The notes under the pieces are model-generated. The model did not search any database, was not told where the DNA came from, and was given only the letters and a program-made list of their open reading frames with translations. Positions 1 to 5,757 of a stretch of DNA of 12,013 nucleotides are shown piece by piece; within the stretch, counting starts at the first letter, position 1, and each line of letters begins with the position of its first letter. The translations under genes and the position numbers were made by a program. Origin of the DNA: Clostridia bacterium (GTDB lineage: Bacteria; Bacillota; Clostridia; Christensenellales; CAG-917); NCBI GenBank assembly GCA_900754695.1, contig CAAEDU010000066.1, positions 1-12,013 on the forward strand, read 5' to 3'.

Positions 1-251
1 AGTAGGCACGGGCGTCGTGCGCGAGCGCCGAATTCCTCCGCCCGTGCCGGGTTCTCAGTGAGTACTGTTCGCCGCTCGATTATGTTAGTGCGAGACCTAA
101 ACTTTTTTAAGATGCGGAAAGTTAGTCCCGCATTTTAGGAGGACGATACTCTAATCGGACACGGGGGAGGAAAGCCCGAAGGGAAGGAGGGGGAATTCTA
201 ACTCACCCCCGAGATGAAAAGCTTATTTGGAGTGTCTTTGAACACGACGAA
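1..251 (+). ncRNA. candidate structured RNA, left copy of an inverted pair
   Basis: This stretch has no convincing reading frame and is repeated as its reverse complement at 11673-11922. My hand alignment gives about 200 of 251 identical positions with one single-base indel near position 153. Identity is blocky: 49/50 over 1-50, complete at 121-130 and 141-150, complete over the 40 bases 155-194, and only 3/10 at 111-120. Visible pairings are a perfect 10-bp stem (5-14 with 39-48), a hairpin 112-117 with 128-133 whose loop contains GTTAGTC, and CCC-GAA-GGG at 175-183. The window begins exactly at the first alignable base, so the true 5' end may lie outside. The terminator-like hairpin at 253-270 follows directly. 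I do not recognise the family. The repetition is certain by eye; the RNA interpretation and the + strand direction are inferences. Confidence 0.55.
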
Positions 252-252
252 A

Positions 253-270
253 CCCCGTCCGAAGACGGGG
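253..270 (-). terminator. UUCG-tetraloop intrinsic terminator of the transporter operon
   Basis: Read on the - strand, CCCCGTC-TTCG-GACGGGG forms a 7-bp GC stem closed by a C(UUCG)G tetraloop and followed by TTTCGT. It lies about 32 bases past the stop codon of the ABC ATPase (303-305). The T-run is short, so termination may be partial. On the + strand the same stem (loop CGAA, then CTTTG) could end a transcript of the element at 1-251, which would make it a shared bidirectional terminator. Confidence 0.65.
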
Positions 271-302
271 CTTTGACAAAGCAGGTCGCTAAATGGCGGC
301 GT

Positions 303-1427
303 TCAGAGGACTTTTGCGAGGAACTCGCGCAACCTCGGATGCTGCGGATTCCCGAAAAACTCCTCGGGGGGCGCTTGCTCGAGCACTTTGCCTTCCGCCA
401 TGAAGAGGATGCGGGTGCCGACTTCGCGGGCGAAACCCATCTCGTGCGTGACGATGACCATGGTCATGCCCTCGTCGGCGACCTGTTTGATGAGGTCGAG
501 CACTTCGCCGACCATCTCGGGGTCGAGGGCGGAAGTGGGCTCATCAAAGAGCATGACTTTGGGGTTCATGGCAAGGGCGCGGACGATGGCGACACGCTGT
601 TTCTGTCCGCCGGAAAGGGTGGACGGATAGACATCCGCCTTGTCCTCGAGCCCTATGCGTCTGAGAAGGCGCATTGCGTTCTCCTCCGCCGCCTCGCGCA
701 CCGCCTTGGCGCTCTCGGCTGGAAGAGGGATGAGCCCTCTCCTCTCCACAGGGACGGCGTGCGCGAGAGCGCGCTCCGTCTGTTCGAGTTTGTTGGCGAT
801 GGCAAGTTTCTTTTTGGTGAGTTCGGGGTCGTAAGAGACGACGCTCTTGCCCGCCACTTCCTCGACGGTCTTGGTCTGCTCCCACGCCTCAACAACGGGT
901 TCAAGCTCCGTTTTGAGCTGTTCAACCTTCGTTTGGAGCATTTCGCGCTTCTTTGCGATGTGCTCGTTGTACTTTGCGCCGAACTTGTCAAAGAGCTTGT
1001 TGTAGAGGGGCGTGAATGCGTTCCATCGCTTGGCTTTCCTGAGGTCCGCAATGCCGATCTTGACGGGCGCGAGAGTGATGTTCTTCTTCACCGTAAGGTT
1101 GTTGAACAGGTTGAACTGCTGGAACACCATACCCATCTTTCTGCGATGCTCGTTGATGTCCACCTTGAGATCGGCAAGGTCGACGCCCTCGAAGAATATC
1201 TGCCCGGAGGTCGGGTCTTCAAGGCAATTCAGACAGCGCAGGAATGTGGACTTGCCTCCGCCGGAAGGTCCGATGACCACCACCTTCTCCCCCACTCTGA
1301 CGCTCTCGGAGATGTCGTCCAACACAAGCAGATCGCCGAACTTCTTGGTGAGGTTCACCACCTCGATGATGGGCTTGCCGACATCGCGCAGTTCGGGACT
1401 TTCGTTAGTCAAAATTTCTTCTGCCAT
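303..1427 (-). CDS. polar amino-acid ABC transporter ATP-binding protein with a large internal insertion
   Basis: Cytoplasmic ATPase that powers amino-acid uptake with the adjacent permease and binding lipoprotein (GlnQ/HisP class). From the ATG at 1427 it has 374 residues. Walker A GPSGGGKST is at about 53-61, the Q-loop at 103-104, signature LSGGQ at 271-275, Walker B VMLFDE at 291-296, D-loop SALD at 299-302 and the switch His in VTHE at about 328. Family members are usually near 240 residues. The excess is a charged, Lys/Glu-rich, probably helical segment at about 134-245 (DNA 693-1028), placed between the Q-loop region and the signature motif. All catalytic motifs are intact and the frame is open, so this is an in-frame insertion and not damage. 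The start was chosen for AGAGGG five bases upstream; a GTG at 1433 overlapping the permease stop is the alternative. It is the last gene of the operon. Substrate is not determinable. Confidence 0.93.
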   Translation of the reverse strand: MAEEILTNESPELRDVGKPIIEVVNLTKKFGDLLVLDDISESVRVGEKVVVIGPSGGGKSTFLRCLNCLEDPTSGQIFFEGVDLADLKVDINEHRRKMGMVFQQFNLFNNLTVKKNITLAPVKIGIADLRKAKRWNAFTPLYNKLFDKFGAKYNEHIAKKREMLQTKVEQLKTELEPVVEAWEQTKTVEEVAGKSVVSYDPELTKKKLAIANKLEQTERALAHAVPVERRGLIPLPAESAKAVREAAEENAMRLLRRIGLEDKADVYPSTLSGGQKQRVAIVRALAMNPKVMLFDEPTSALDPEMVGEVLDLIKQVADEGMTMVIVTHEMGFAREVGTRILFMAEGKVLEQAPPEEFFGNPQHPRLREFLAKVL

Positions 1428-1429
1428 AA

Positions 1430-2182
1430 TCACCCTCTCTTGCGCGCGAACAATTTCTTGCGAGGCGCTACTCTGCTGAATTTGTCGTGTTTGTGCAACT
1501 GTTTCTCGATAGCCTTCAAAATGACGGTCACGATGAGCACGATCACGAGATAGATGACGGCAAGGATTATGTAGTCGACGAGCGCGAGATAATTCCTTGC
1601 CACGATGCGCTGCACCGCAAATGTCAGGTCTATAACGGTAATGTACCCGGCAACGGATGTGTCTTTAAGCAGAGTAATAAGCTCATTGCCCATTGTGGGG
1701 ACAAGGTTTTTAACTGCTTGCGGGATGACTATACGCGCCATTGATGTGCCATAGCCGAGCCCGAGCGCTCTGCCCGCCTCAAGCTGACCCTTGTCAATAG
1801 ACATTATGGCGCCGCGAATATATTCGGACTGATAAGCACCGCTGTTCAGACCAAACACGATAATGGCGATGAACAAAGTCCCGCTCTCGGTTTGTGTCAA
1901 AGCAGATTGTGCCAAAAGTCCGAAATACATGAGGAGCAGCTGCACAACGATAGGCGTTCCGCGGATGACCGTCACATAAACATCGCAGACCTTGTCGAGC
2001 ACACGCAAAAACCAGTTGTTATATTTCGGCGCGACTTTTACGACCGCGATGAGCGTCCCGAGCACAATGCCTATCAAAAATGCCGCAAAAGCAATTATCA
2101 GGGTGTTTCCCAACCCTGATAAAAGCTGCATATGGTATTTCGTCAAGACATTGCCGAAATTCTGGAAAAAGTTATCCCACAT
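1430..2182 (-). CDS. polar amino-acid ABC transporter permease (HisM/GlnP family)
   Basis: Integral membrane subunit of the amino-acid importer encoded by this operon, 250 residues from the ATG at 2182. It opens with a short amphipathic stretch. A first membrane segment follows (GLGNTLIIAFAAFLIGIVLG), then the family motif RGTPIVVQLLLMYFGL, and then further hydrophobic helices. The EAA coupling loop that docks on the ATPase is recognisable as GQLEAGRALGLGYGTSMARI followed by VIPQA. A strongly hydrophobic helix near the C-terminus (YIILAVIYLVIVLIVTVIL) ends in a basic tail. The sequence GGTGAGTGATC before the start resembles the anti-SD complement. A GTG at 2191, overlapping the binding-protein stop as GTGA, is the alternative start. 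Its own stop overlaps or abuts the ATPase start, so the subunits are probably translationally coupled. Confidence 0.93.
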   Translation of the reverse strand: MWDNFFQNFGNVLTKYHMQLLSGLGNTLIIAFAAFLIGIVLGTLIAVVKVAPKYNNWFLRVLDKVCDVYVTVIRGTPIVVQLLLMYFGLLAQSALTQTESGTLFIAIIVFGLNSGAYQSEYIRGAIMSIDKGQLEAGRALGLGYGTSMARIVIPQAVKNLVPTMGNELITLLKDTSVAGYITVIDLTFAVQRIVARNYLALVDYIILAVIYLVIVLIVTVILKAIEKQLHKHDKFSRVAPRKKLFARKRG

Positions 2183-2187
2183 GACGA

Positions 2188-3048
2188 TCACTCACCAAGA
2201 CCGCTGGTCAGACCATACTTCTGGAAGATCTCTTCGATCGTGCCATCGGCGATCAGTTCGTCGAGCGCCGCATTCACTTTATCGAGCAGAGCGTCGTTGG
2301 TCTTCGCAATGCCGTAAGCATAGTCCTCACCGGTAAGGATCACACCGGACATTTCGGTGCCGCTGTTCGCATCCACGAGTTTCTGTGCAGGGACTTGGTC
2401 GATGATGACATAATCAACGGTGCCTTCGAGCATAGCGGCAACAGCGAGCGCGCCGCTTGCATAACCGACTGCGGTGGCTCCCGCAACACCCTCATAATCA
2501 TCGGAGTCACCGGAAACGTAAGCATAGCCGGTGGTGCCGTTCTGAGTGCCGACCCTCTTGCCGTTGAGCATTTCCTCGATCTTGGCAACAGCCGCCAAAC
2601 GGTTTGCTTCGGTCTCCTCTTCGGTCGCGCCATCTTCATAAGTGATGTCAAGGATGGGGTCATTCGCGGGAGCGATCACGACCTGGCTGGAGCTGAAATA
2701 GGTCTGCGTGAAGTTGACTGCTTCCTTACGCTCTGCCGTCACGGTAAGACCCGCCATCGCGATGTCGCAAGTACCGGAAGAAACGGATGCCACGACGGAT
2801 TCAAACGCCATATCCCTGATCTCGACCTCGAGACCGAGTTTCTCACCGAGAGCATACGCGATGTCAATGTCGATGCCGGTGGGATTGCCGTTGGCATCAA
2901 GATATTCAAAGGGGTCAAACTCACAGTTCGTTGCGACAATAAGTTTGCCTTCGTTGTCTTTATCATTGCACGCGGCGAAGGCGAAGCAGGCGCCGACGAG
3001 GGTGGCGAGTGCGAGCACGATCACCATTATTTTGCCAAATTTCTTCAT
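2188..3048 (-). CDS. amino-acid ABC transporter substrate-binding lipoprotein
   Basis: Extracytoplasmic receptor of the importer, anchored to the membrane by lipid; solute-binding family 3 (SBP_bac_3). It is 286 residues from the ATG at 3048, which is preceded by a strong TGGAGG six bases away. The frame stays open further upstream to 3219, but that part crosses the AT-rich promoter region and lacks a ribosome site. The N-terminus MKKFGKIMVIVLALATLVGA is a lipoprotein signal; the lipidated Cys is either Cys21 or, more likely, Cys27 in FAACNDKDN. Family hallmarks are the N-terminal FDPFEYLDANGNPTGIDIDI block, AERKEAVNFTQTYF with the Arg expected to bind the ligand carboxylate, the hinge segment GKRVGTQNGTTGY, and the terminal IADGTIEEIFQKYGL. 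It is first in the operon, directly upstream of the permease. The ligand (polar, basic or other amino acid) cannot be read from the sequence. Confidence 0.94.
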   Translation of the reverse strand: MKKFGKIMVIVLALATLVGACFAFAACNDKDNEGKLIVATNCEFDPFEYLDANGNPTGIDIDIAYALGEKLGLEVEIRDMAFESVVASVSSGTCDIAMAGLTVTAERKEAVNFTQTYFSSSQVVIAPANDPILDITYEDGATEEETEANRLAAVAKIEEMLNGKRVGTQNGTTGYAYVSGDSDDYEGVAGATAVGYASGALAVAAMLEGTVDYVIIDQVPAQKLVDANSGTEMSGVILTGEDYAYGIAKTNDALLDKVNAALDELIADGTIEEIFQKYGLTSGLGE

Positions 3049-3133
3049 ACATTGCCTCCATATCTGTTCTTGATATGCACACATACTACCACCACGTTTT
3101 ATAAAACGCAAACGATTTTGCATAAATTTTCGC

Positions 3134-3162
3134 ATTATACGCGCTTTTTTGCAAAATGTGGC
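3134..3162 (-). promoter_or_regulatory. probable promoter of the transporter operon
   Basis: On the - strand there is a perfect TATAAT (3139 down to 3134). Seventeen bases upstream is GCCACA, which matches the -35 consensus at only 3 of 6 positions. The implied start near 3127 gives a leader of about 80 bases before the ATG at 3048, and that leader contains the 14-bp palindrome at 3095-3108. The strong -10 with a weak -35 leaves room for activation or for a regulated promoter. Confidence 0.45.
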
Positions 3163-3233
3163 GCATATTATGCAAAAATCATTTGTTTTTATGCAAATAT
3201 GCGCCGCCTGCGGGCGCAAGGTGCGGGTTTTTC

Positions 3234-3262
3234 TTGACGGGCGGGCGCGCGTGTTATAAAAT
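3234..3262 (+). promoter_or_regulatory. sigma-70-type promoter of the ilv-leu operon
   Basis: TTGACG (3234-3239) and TAAAAT (3257-3262) are each one mismatch from consensus and separated by exactly 17 bases. Initiation near 3269 gives a leader of about 60 bases before the ilvB ATG at 3329. TGATA-AAA-TATCA (3267-3279) is an inverted repeat sitting right at the expected start site and could be an operator. Confidence 0.6.
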
Positions 3263-3289
3263 TAAGTGATAAAATATCATCATAAATCC

Positions 3290-3338
3290 AAGGAGTTAAA
3301 GCGTGCGCGCGGCGCACGCGGGAGACCTATGCTGCTGA
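3290..3338 (+). promoter_or_regulatory. ilvB leader: extra Shine-Dalgarno, hairpin and possible 11-codon leader ORF
   Basis: AAGGAG at 3290-3295 is a strong ribosome site, but it is too far from the ilvB ATG at 3329 to serve it. Seven bases after it lies a GTG at 3303 that opens an 11-codon frame (MRAAHAGDLCC) closing at 3336-3338, past the ilvB start. The same bases form a perfect 8-bp hairpin, GCGTGCGC-GCG-GCGCACGC (3301-3319), immediately before the second ribosome site GGGAG (3320-3324) used by ilvB. Translating the short frame would melt the hairpin, so translational coupling is possible. The peptide has no run of Ile, Leu or Val codons and there is no U-run after the hairpin, so this is not a classic attenuator. 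Confidence 0.35.
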
Positions 3339-4900
3339 GCGGTGCAAACATCCTTGTCGCCGCCCTTGAGGAACAGGGCGTGCGCAACATCTTCGGCTAT
3401 CCGGGGGCGAGCATCCTTTCCGTCTATGACGCGCTCGCGCTCTCGTCCATACGCCATGTCCTCACCGCGCACGAACAGGGGGCGTGTTTCGCCGCCGAGG
3501 GGTATGCCAGGCGGAGCGGACGCGCGGGCGTGGTGCTGGCAACGTCCGGCCCCGGAGCCACCAACCTCGTGACGGGGCTTGCGGACGCGTATATGGACAG
3601 CGTGCCGCTCGTTGCCGTCACGGGCAACGTCCCTCTCGCGCAGCTCGGGCACGACAGCTTTCAGGAAGTGGACATCTTTGACGTGTCCATGCCCGTGACC
3701 AAGTACGGCATCATCGTGAAGAGCGCGTCGGAGATAGCGCCCGCGGTGCGGAGGGCGTTCGCCCTTGCGGAGAGCGGCAGGCGGGGTCCCGTGCTCATCG
3801 ACATCCCCTCGGACATCCTGGATTGCTCTGCGGAATACGAACCCGCGGAGCAGGAGCGTCCCCTCCCCCTCTCTCCGAGCGAGAGCGAGGTGAAGGCGGC
3901 GGCGGAGCTCATCGCTTCCCGCCAAAAGCCTCTCATCTACGCGGGCGGAGGCGCGGCACAAGCCTGCGCGGAGAAGCAGATCGCGGAGCTCGCGCGCCTG
4001 CTCAAAGCGCCCGTGGTCACGTCCTATATGGGCATAGGGTGCTGCTCTCCCGACTACCCGCGTTTCCTCGGCGTGCTCTCGGACACCAACGCGAAAGCCG
4101 TCACCGCCGTCCGCGAGTGCGACCTCTTCATCACGGTGGGAGCGCGCTTCAACAGCAGATACGGAGCGTTCGGCGCGCTGCACAAGCGGCGCATCCCTCT
4201 CCTGCAATTCGACTCCGACCGCGCGGAGATAGACAAAAACGTCCCCGCTTCCGCCGCCGTCATAGGCGACGCCGCGCTCGCGCTCGACGCCCTGCTCCCC
4301 CTCGTCGCGGAGAAGGAAGGCGCGGTGTGGGAATATGAAGACCTCCCCGACATGGCGGAGGAAAACCGCGGCACGCGCATCATCCGCGCCCTCACTCGCG
4401 AGATGGGCGGAGACATCACCGTCACCACGGACGTGGGGCTGCACCAGGAATGGGCTGCACACAACGCCGCCGTCTCCTCTCCCCGCCGCTTCCTCACCAG
4501 CGGAGGGCTGGGTGCGATGGGCTTCGGCATGGGGGCGGCGATAGGCGCGCATTTCGCAAGCGGAGACACCTGCCTCGTCGTCACGGGGGACGGATCATTC
4601 AACATGAACATGAACGAGCTGACCACCGCCGTCAAGCACCACGTCCCTCTCGTGGTCGCGGTGATGAACAACAACGCGCTCGGGATGATAAGAAAATTGC
4701 AGACTGCCCGCAAGGTGAAAGGCTCGGGCGTGAACGCGCTCTACCTCAACGTGGACTACGCCGCCCTCGCCCGCTCCATGGGCGCGAGAGGGGTCACCGT
4801 CACGGAGGAAGAGGACGTGGACGAGGCGGTGAAAAACGCCCTCGACGGACCCCTGCCCGTCGTCATCGATTTCAAGCTCCCCATCAACACGGGGATATGA
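3329..4900 (+). CDS. ilvB: acetolactate (acetohydroxyacid) synthase large catalytic subunit
   Basis: ThDP enzyme that joins two pyruvates to acetolactate, or pyruvate and 2-ketobutyrate to acetohydroxybutyrate; first common step of Val/Leu/Ile synthesis, cytoplasmic, active with IlvN. It is 523 residues from ATG 3329 (GGGAG upstream). The frame is open back to a GTG at 3266 but without a usable ribosome site. FGYPGASILSVYDAL and catalytic Glu49 (HEQGACFAAEGYAR) mark the N-terminal domain, LATSGPGATNLVTGLADAY follows, and LTSGGLGAMGFGMGAAIGA with the GDGS...NN ThDP/Mg motif (Asp421, Asn447-Asn449) marks the C-terminal domain. Odd points are GLHQEW (371-375) where the family has GQHQMW, and GMIRKLQ (Leu457) where most have GMVRQWQ; the usual ERYS lid motif after it is also absent. 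Adjacency to ilvN supports AHAS rather than another ThDP enzyme. Confidence 0.93.
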   Translation: MLLSGANILVAALEEQGVRNIFGYPGASILSVYDALALSSIRHVLTAHEQGACFAAEGYARRSGRAGVVLATSGPGATNLVTGLADAYMDSVPLVAVTGNVPLAQLGHDSFQEVDIFDVSMPVTKYGIIVKSASEIAPAVRRAFALAESGRRGPVLIDIPSDILDCSAEYEPAEQERPLPLSPSESEVKAAAELIASRQKPLIYAGGGAAQACAEKQIAELARLLKAPVVTSYMGIGCCSPDYPRFLGVLSDTNAKAVTAVRECDLFITVGARFNSRYGAFGALHKRRIPLLQFDSDRAEIDKNVPASAAVIGDAALALDALLPLVAEKEGAVWEYEDLPDMAEENRGTRIIRALTREMGGDITVTTDVGLHQEWAAHNAAVSSPRRFLTSGGLGAMGFGMGAAIGAHFASGDTCLVVTGDGSFNMNMNELTTAVKHHVPLVVAVMNNNALGMIRKLQTARKVKGSGVNALYLNVDYAALARSMGARGVTVTEEEDVDEAVKNALDGPLPVVIDFKLPINTGI

Positions 4901-4907
4901 GGAGAAT

Positions 4908-5429
4908 ATGGACAACACGGCAAGACAGATCATTTCCATTCTGGTCAACAACCAACCCGGCGTGCTCTCCCGCATCGCGGGGCTCTTCTCCCGCCGCGGC
5001 TACAACATCGACGGGCTGACGGTGTGCGCGACGGAGGACGACAGTTGGTCCAGGATGACCATCACCGTCAACGCGACCCCCGCCACCGTGAAGCAGATCG
5101 TCGCGCAGCTGGAAAAGCAGGAAGACGTGGTGAAGGTGATGGACTTCGACCCCGTCAAAGTCGCGACGAGGGAACTGCTGCTCATCAAAGTCTCGGCGGG
5201 CGGCGCCAAGCGCAGCGAGATCGCCGACCTCATCGCCCTCTTCGGCGCGAAAGCCATCGACGTGACGGCGGGGAGCATGATGCTGGAGCTCACGGGTTCC
5301 ACGGACAAGGTGGACAACTTCGTGCGCATCCTCGGCGAGTACGGCATACTCGAAATGGCACGCACGGGCGGCGCGGCTCTGGAGCGCGGCGCGGGCAGCC
5401 TCGCAAAGAGCGAAAAGGCGGAAGACTGA
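4908..5429 (+). CDS. ilvN: acetolactate synthase small regulatory subunit
   Basis: Regulatory partner of IlvB that raises its activity and binds the branched-chain end product for feedback inhibition. The protein has 173 residues, normal for the family. The N-terminal ACT domain is clear: IISILVNNQPGVLSRIAGLF, then SRRGYNIDGLTV, with the effector-site Gly in NQPGVL. The C-terminal domain (about 85-165) carries ELLLIKVSAGGAKRSEIADL and a segment LELTGSTDKVDNFVRIL, followed by a short charged tail. The start is preceded by GAGGAG that overlaps the ilvB stop (7-base gap), so the two subunits are probably made in step. A 328-base gap separates it from leuA. Family assignment is secure; the effector (Val, Leu or Ile) is not. 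Confidence 0.95.
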   Translation: MDNTARQIISILVNNQPGVLSRIAGLFSRRGYNIDGLTVCATEDDSWSRMTITVNATPATVKQIVAQLEKQEDVVKVMDFDPVKVATRELLLIKVSAGGAKRSEIADLIALFGAKAIDVTAGSMMLELTGSTDKVDNFVRILGEYGILEMARTGGAALERGAGSLAKSEKAED

Positions 5430-5660
5430 CAAAAAACCGCACAAAACCAGCTTTATCCGACAAAATTCGACAATAAACACCGAGTTTTGTCATCATCCGC
5501 AAGTCAAACTTCGCCCGCATCACGGCAGGACGAGCCGCCACACGGGGGCAACATCGCCGCCTATGTGACGGAGCGGTATGCGCCTGAACGCACCTCGGGA
5601 CGGAGCGTGAAATACTTGCCAGAGCCCCGCGGACTGCGGAGGATGACATCGTAAGCACGC
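5430..5660 (+). other. ilvN-leuA gap, 5' part: no gene recognised
   Basis: No protein or RNA family is recognised here. It holds a hairpin at 5459-5491 and two tiny overlapping frames, ATG 5578-5610 (MRLNAPRDGA) and GTG 5607-5654 (MKYLPEPRGLRRMTS), joined as GTGA. GGAG-like sites precede both, so they might be leader peptides or chance. CCGC-GGACT-GCGG (5627-5639) is a weak second hairpin. I looked for the T-box consensus GGGTGGNACC and did not find it. No good sigma-70 promoter for leuA is visible, so readthrough from the ilvB promoter is the simplest reading. Confidence 0.4.
5459..5491 (+). other. 10-bp hairpin shortly after ilvN
   Basis: GACAAAATTC (5459-5468) pairs with GAGTTTTGTC (5482-5491) over ten positions including one G-U, with a 13-base loop. 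It lies 30 bases after the ilvN stop. There is no U-run after it (ATCATCCGC follows), so it is a poor intrinsic terminator. It could be a processing or stability element that separates ilvBN from leu expression. Confidence 0.35.
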
Positions 5661-5755
5661 GGAAAACAACGAGAAGCGGACAGGAAAGCAGACGGAGAAA
5701 CAACGGGAAATCAAGCGGGAAAATATACGAGAAAACAACGGGAAAACAACGGAAC
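5661..5755 (+). repeat. T-poor, GGA-rich degenerate tandem repeats in the leuA leader
   Basis: The word AAACAACG occurs at 5664, 5698, 5733 and 5744, spaced 34, 35 and 11 bases. The two ~34-base units share the pattern AAACAACG-RGAA-...-GGGAAA-like-...-ACG. The stretch up to the leuA ATG (5758) has almost no T, and GGA occurs about eight times, the last as GGAAC just before the start codon where it is the only weak ribosome site. The RNA should be largely unstructured. It may be a translation-enhancing leader or a binding site for a GGA-reading protein such as CsrA; both are guesses. Confidence 0.45.
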
Positions 5756-5757
5756 AT

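Larger units (their letters stand above)
3049..3265. promoter_or_regulatory. AT-rich divergent control region between transporter and ilv-leu operons
   Basis: This non-coding stretch separates two divergent operons and is the most AT-rich part of the window. It holds a perfect 14-bp palindrome CGTTTTATAAAACG at 3095-3108 and several copies of a TTATGCAAA-like word: TTTTGCATAAA near 3116-3126, GCATATTATGC (itself a palindrome) at 3163-3173, and TTATGCAAAT near 3189-3198. They surround the transporter -10 box. A GC-rich inverted repeat GCGCC/GGCGC lies at 3201-3217, and five T residues at 3228-3232 precede the ilvB -35. The words could be sites for a repressor such as an ArgR-type regulator, but the match is not good enough to name one. 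Confidence 0.5.

Noticed and set aside
166..178. GAGGAAAGCCCG resembling the CR-I segment of RNase P RNA
   Set aside because: The match is short, sits two thirds into the element, and the other RNase P conserved regions (for example the ACAGAA-type segment) are absent.
273..1553. Open frame of 426 codons on the + strand
   Set aside because: Antisense to the ABC ATPase, whose Walker A, signature and Walker B motifs are unmistakable on the - strand.
3201..3232. GC hairpin followed by TTTTT as a + strand terminator
   Set aside because: The stem is short and separated from the T-run, and no + strand gene lies upstream that would need it, except possibly readthrough antisense to the transporter operon.
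3290..3338. Classic ilv attenuator
   Set aside because: The short frame lacks Ile/Leu/Val codon runs and the hairpin is not followed by a U-run.
3296..4552. Open frame of 418 codons on the - strand
   Set aside because: Antisense shadow of ilvB; His/Arg-rich product without family features.
5430..5757. T-box riboswitch before leuA
   Set aside because: No T-box sequence (GGGTGGNACC-like), no specifier hairpin and no terminator with a U-run could be found.
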